This document shows positions 63,084 through 64,000 of a stretch of DNA of 64,000 nt, piece by piece. The notes beneath the pieces are model-generated. The model worked only from the letters and a program-made list of their open reading frames with translations, did not search any database and was not told the DNA's origin. The position numbers and the translations under genes are program-made. The DNA is from Acidobacteria bacterium UBA2161 (GTDB lineage Bacteria; Acidobacteriota; Vicinamibacteria; Vicinamibacterales; UBA823). The DNA is taken from positions 3,689-67,688 of the forward strand of contig DCWN01000021.1 in the NCBI GenBank assembly GCA_002328835.1. Direction: 5' to 3'. How positions within the stretch are numbered: the stretch's first letter is position 1; each line of letters starts with the position of its first letter.

Positions 63084-64000
63084 ATGACGACGTCTGCTCG
63101 GCCTCGGATCGCCGTGACGGTCGGCGATCCGGCTGGCATCGGGCCGGAGGTCTGCCTGAAGGTCGCGGCGGACCCGAAGGTGTGTGAGGTCGCCGAGATC
63201 ACGATTCACGGTCCGACGACCGCCGAGGAACTGGAACCGTTCGCGCCGGGCATCGTTTCGGCCGAGGCCGGCCGATCGGCCTACGAGACGATCGAGCGCG
63301 CCGTCGCCGAGGTTCAGGCGGGCCGGGCCGATGCGCTGGTCACCGCACCGATCAACAAGGAAGCGTTCGCTGCGGCTGGGCTGCAGTGGCGAGGCCATAC
63401 CGAACTGCTCGCGCACCTGACCGGGGCCGACGACGTCGCGATGATATTCCACTCGGACAAGCTCCGGGTGGTACTGGCGACGGTGCACGTCCCGCTTGCA
63501 CAGGTGCCGAGCCTGTTGACGGCCGAACGGGTGGAGAAGACGATCCAGCTGGCGGCGGCGGAACTGCCGCGCTTCGGTGTGGAGGCGCCCAGACTCGCCA
63601 TGGCCGGCCTCAACCCCCACGCCGGCGAACATGGCCTGCTCGGCTCCGAGGACGGTGAGGTCATCGCCCCGGCGGTCGAGGTGTGCCGTGCGGAGGGAAT
63701 CGATGTCGTCGGTCCGCTTCCCGCCGATACGTTGTTCGTGAGCGCGATTAAGGGGCGCTACGATGCGGTCGTGGCCTGCTACCACGACCAGGGGCTAATT
63801 CCGGCGAAGCTAGCGGCGTTCGGCAAGATGGTGAATGTGACGCTCGGCTTGCCGATCATCCGCACGTCGGTGGATCATGGCACGGCGTTTGACATCGCCC
63901 GCCAGGGCGTGGCCGACCCGTCGAGCATGGTGGAGGCGGTGCTGCTGGCGGCGCGGCTCGCGGCGGGGCGGCGCGTCGTCCGCGCCGGGCACGCCGAGCC
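63084..64000 (+). CDS. pdxA: 4-hydroxythreonine-4-phosphate dehydrogenase, 3' end beyond window
   Basis: 305 codons are open to the end of the window with no stop. The enzyme acts in pyridoxal phosphate synthesis, oxidising 4-phosphohydroxy-L-threonine. Motifs: VTVGDPAGIGPEV at the N-terminus, TAPINKEAF, GHTELLAHLTG (metal His), GLNPHAGEHG and YHDQGLIPAK (metal His), and RTSVDHGTAFDIA. Only the last 20 to 30 residues should be missing. Confidence 0.94.
   Translation, partial: MTTSARPRIAVTVGDPAGIGPEVCLKVAADPKVCEVAEITIHGPTTAEELEPFAPGIVSAEAGRSAYETIERAVAEVQAGRADALVTAPINKEAFAAAGLQWRGHTELLAHLTGADDVAMIFHSDKLRVVLATVHVPLAQVPSLLTAERVEKTIQLAAAELPRFGVEAPRLAMAGLNPHAGEHGLLGSEDGEVIAPAVEVCRAEGIDVVGPLPADTLFVSAIKGRYDAVVACYHDQGLIPAKLAAFGKMVNVTLGLPIIRTSVDHGTAFDIARQGVADPSSMVEAVLLAARLAAGRRVVRAGHAE

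Overview
The window is high-GC DNA from a diderm (Gram-negative type) bacterium. It carries Kdo transferase, LpxK, a lipid A acyltransferase and heptosyltransferases, so the cell makes LPS. Overall gene content and layout (sulfatase-like lipoproteins ending in a GLGY-type tail, secreted amidohydrolase, NamZ-like muramidase, NOR-type oxidase genes) resemble Acidobacteriota of the Vicinamibacteria kind. That assignment is an inference from gene style, not from a marker gene. Genes are tightly packed, with many GTGA, ATGA and TGATG stop/start overlaps.

Layout. 1-3.6 kb (minus): a divergent NorB-like haem protein with a dihaem cytochrome c partner, then a secreted L-asparaginase. 3.9-10.9 kb (plus): a secreted protein of unknown function and an AddB/AddA recombination nuclease-helicase pair in which only AddB has a nuclease domain. 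11-13 kb: small zinc-ribbon and unknown proteins, one with a frameshift, and a degenerate DnaJ-like protein. 13-28 kb: housekeeping and accessory enzymes, namely ApbC/Mrp, an MFS transporter, a catalytic/non-catalytic M16 peptidase pair, an amidase with an alpha/beta hydrolase, pyruvate kinase, an SRPBCC protein, an amidohydrolase, a LOG-family protein, a NamZ-like protein, and a radical SAM/SPASM gene interrupted by an in-frame TGA.

28-50 kb is the surface-polysaccharide region. A long minus-strand gene train (43.2 to 31.2 kb) makes the sulfate donor PAPS (cysQ, cysC with a DUF2061 anchor, cysD, cysN with a dead APS-kinase domain). It continues without a clear break into two alkaline-phosphatase-superfamily enzymes, a ribbon-helix-helix protein, an Oxa1/DUF106-like membrane protein and a sulfatase-like lipoprotein. 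No cysH/cysI-type reductase is seen, so PAPS is probably used for sulfation. Beside it lie a PAPS-type sulfotransferase gene, a decayed second copy, a frameshifted polysaccharide deacetylase, a methyltransferase, a sugar-phosphate transferase, a GT2 glycosyltransferase, two large membrane proteins and an IS5-like remnant. By eye parts of this region have lower GC than the flanks.

50-64 kb: tRNA-Leu, secG, tpiA, pgk and gap on the minus strand, divergent from an LPS core/lipid A operon (waaA, lpxK, lpxL-like, waaF, gmhB, rfaE2, waaC, an ICMT-like methyltransferase). The gap/waaA interval holds two overlapping divergent promoters and two palindromes 32 bp apart. tRNA-Val, tRNA-Asp, holB and the 5' part of pdxA finish the window.

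Several genes have a TANNNT-type -10 box 6-8 nt before the start codon, which suggests frequent leaderless transcription. Three single-base frameshifts each sit next to a G run and may be sequence errors. All product names come from reading translations and motifs by eye; no database search was possible.
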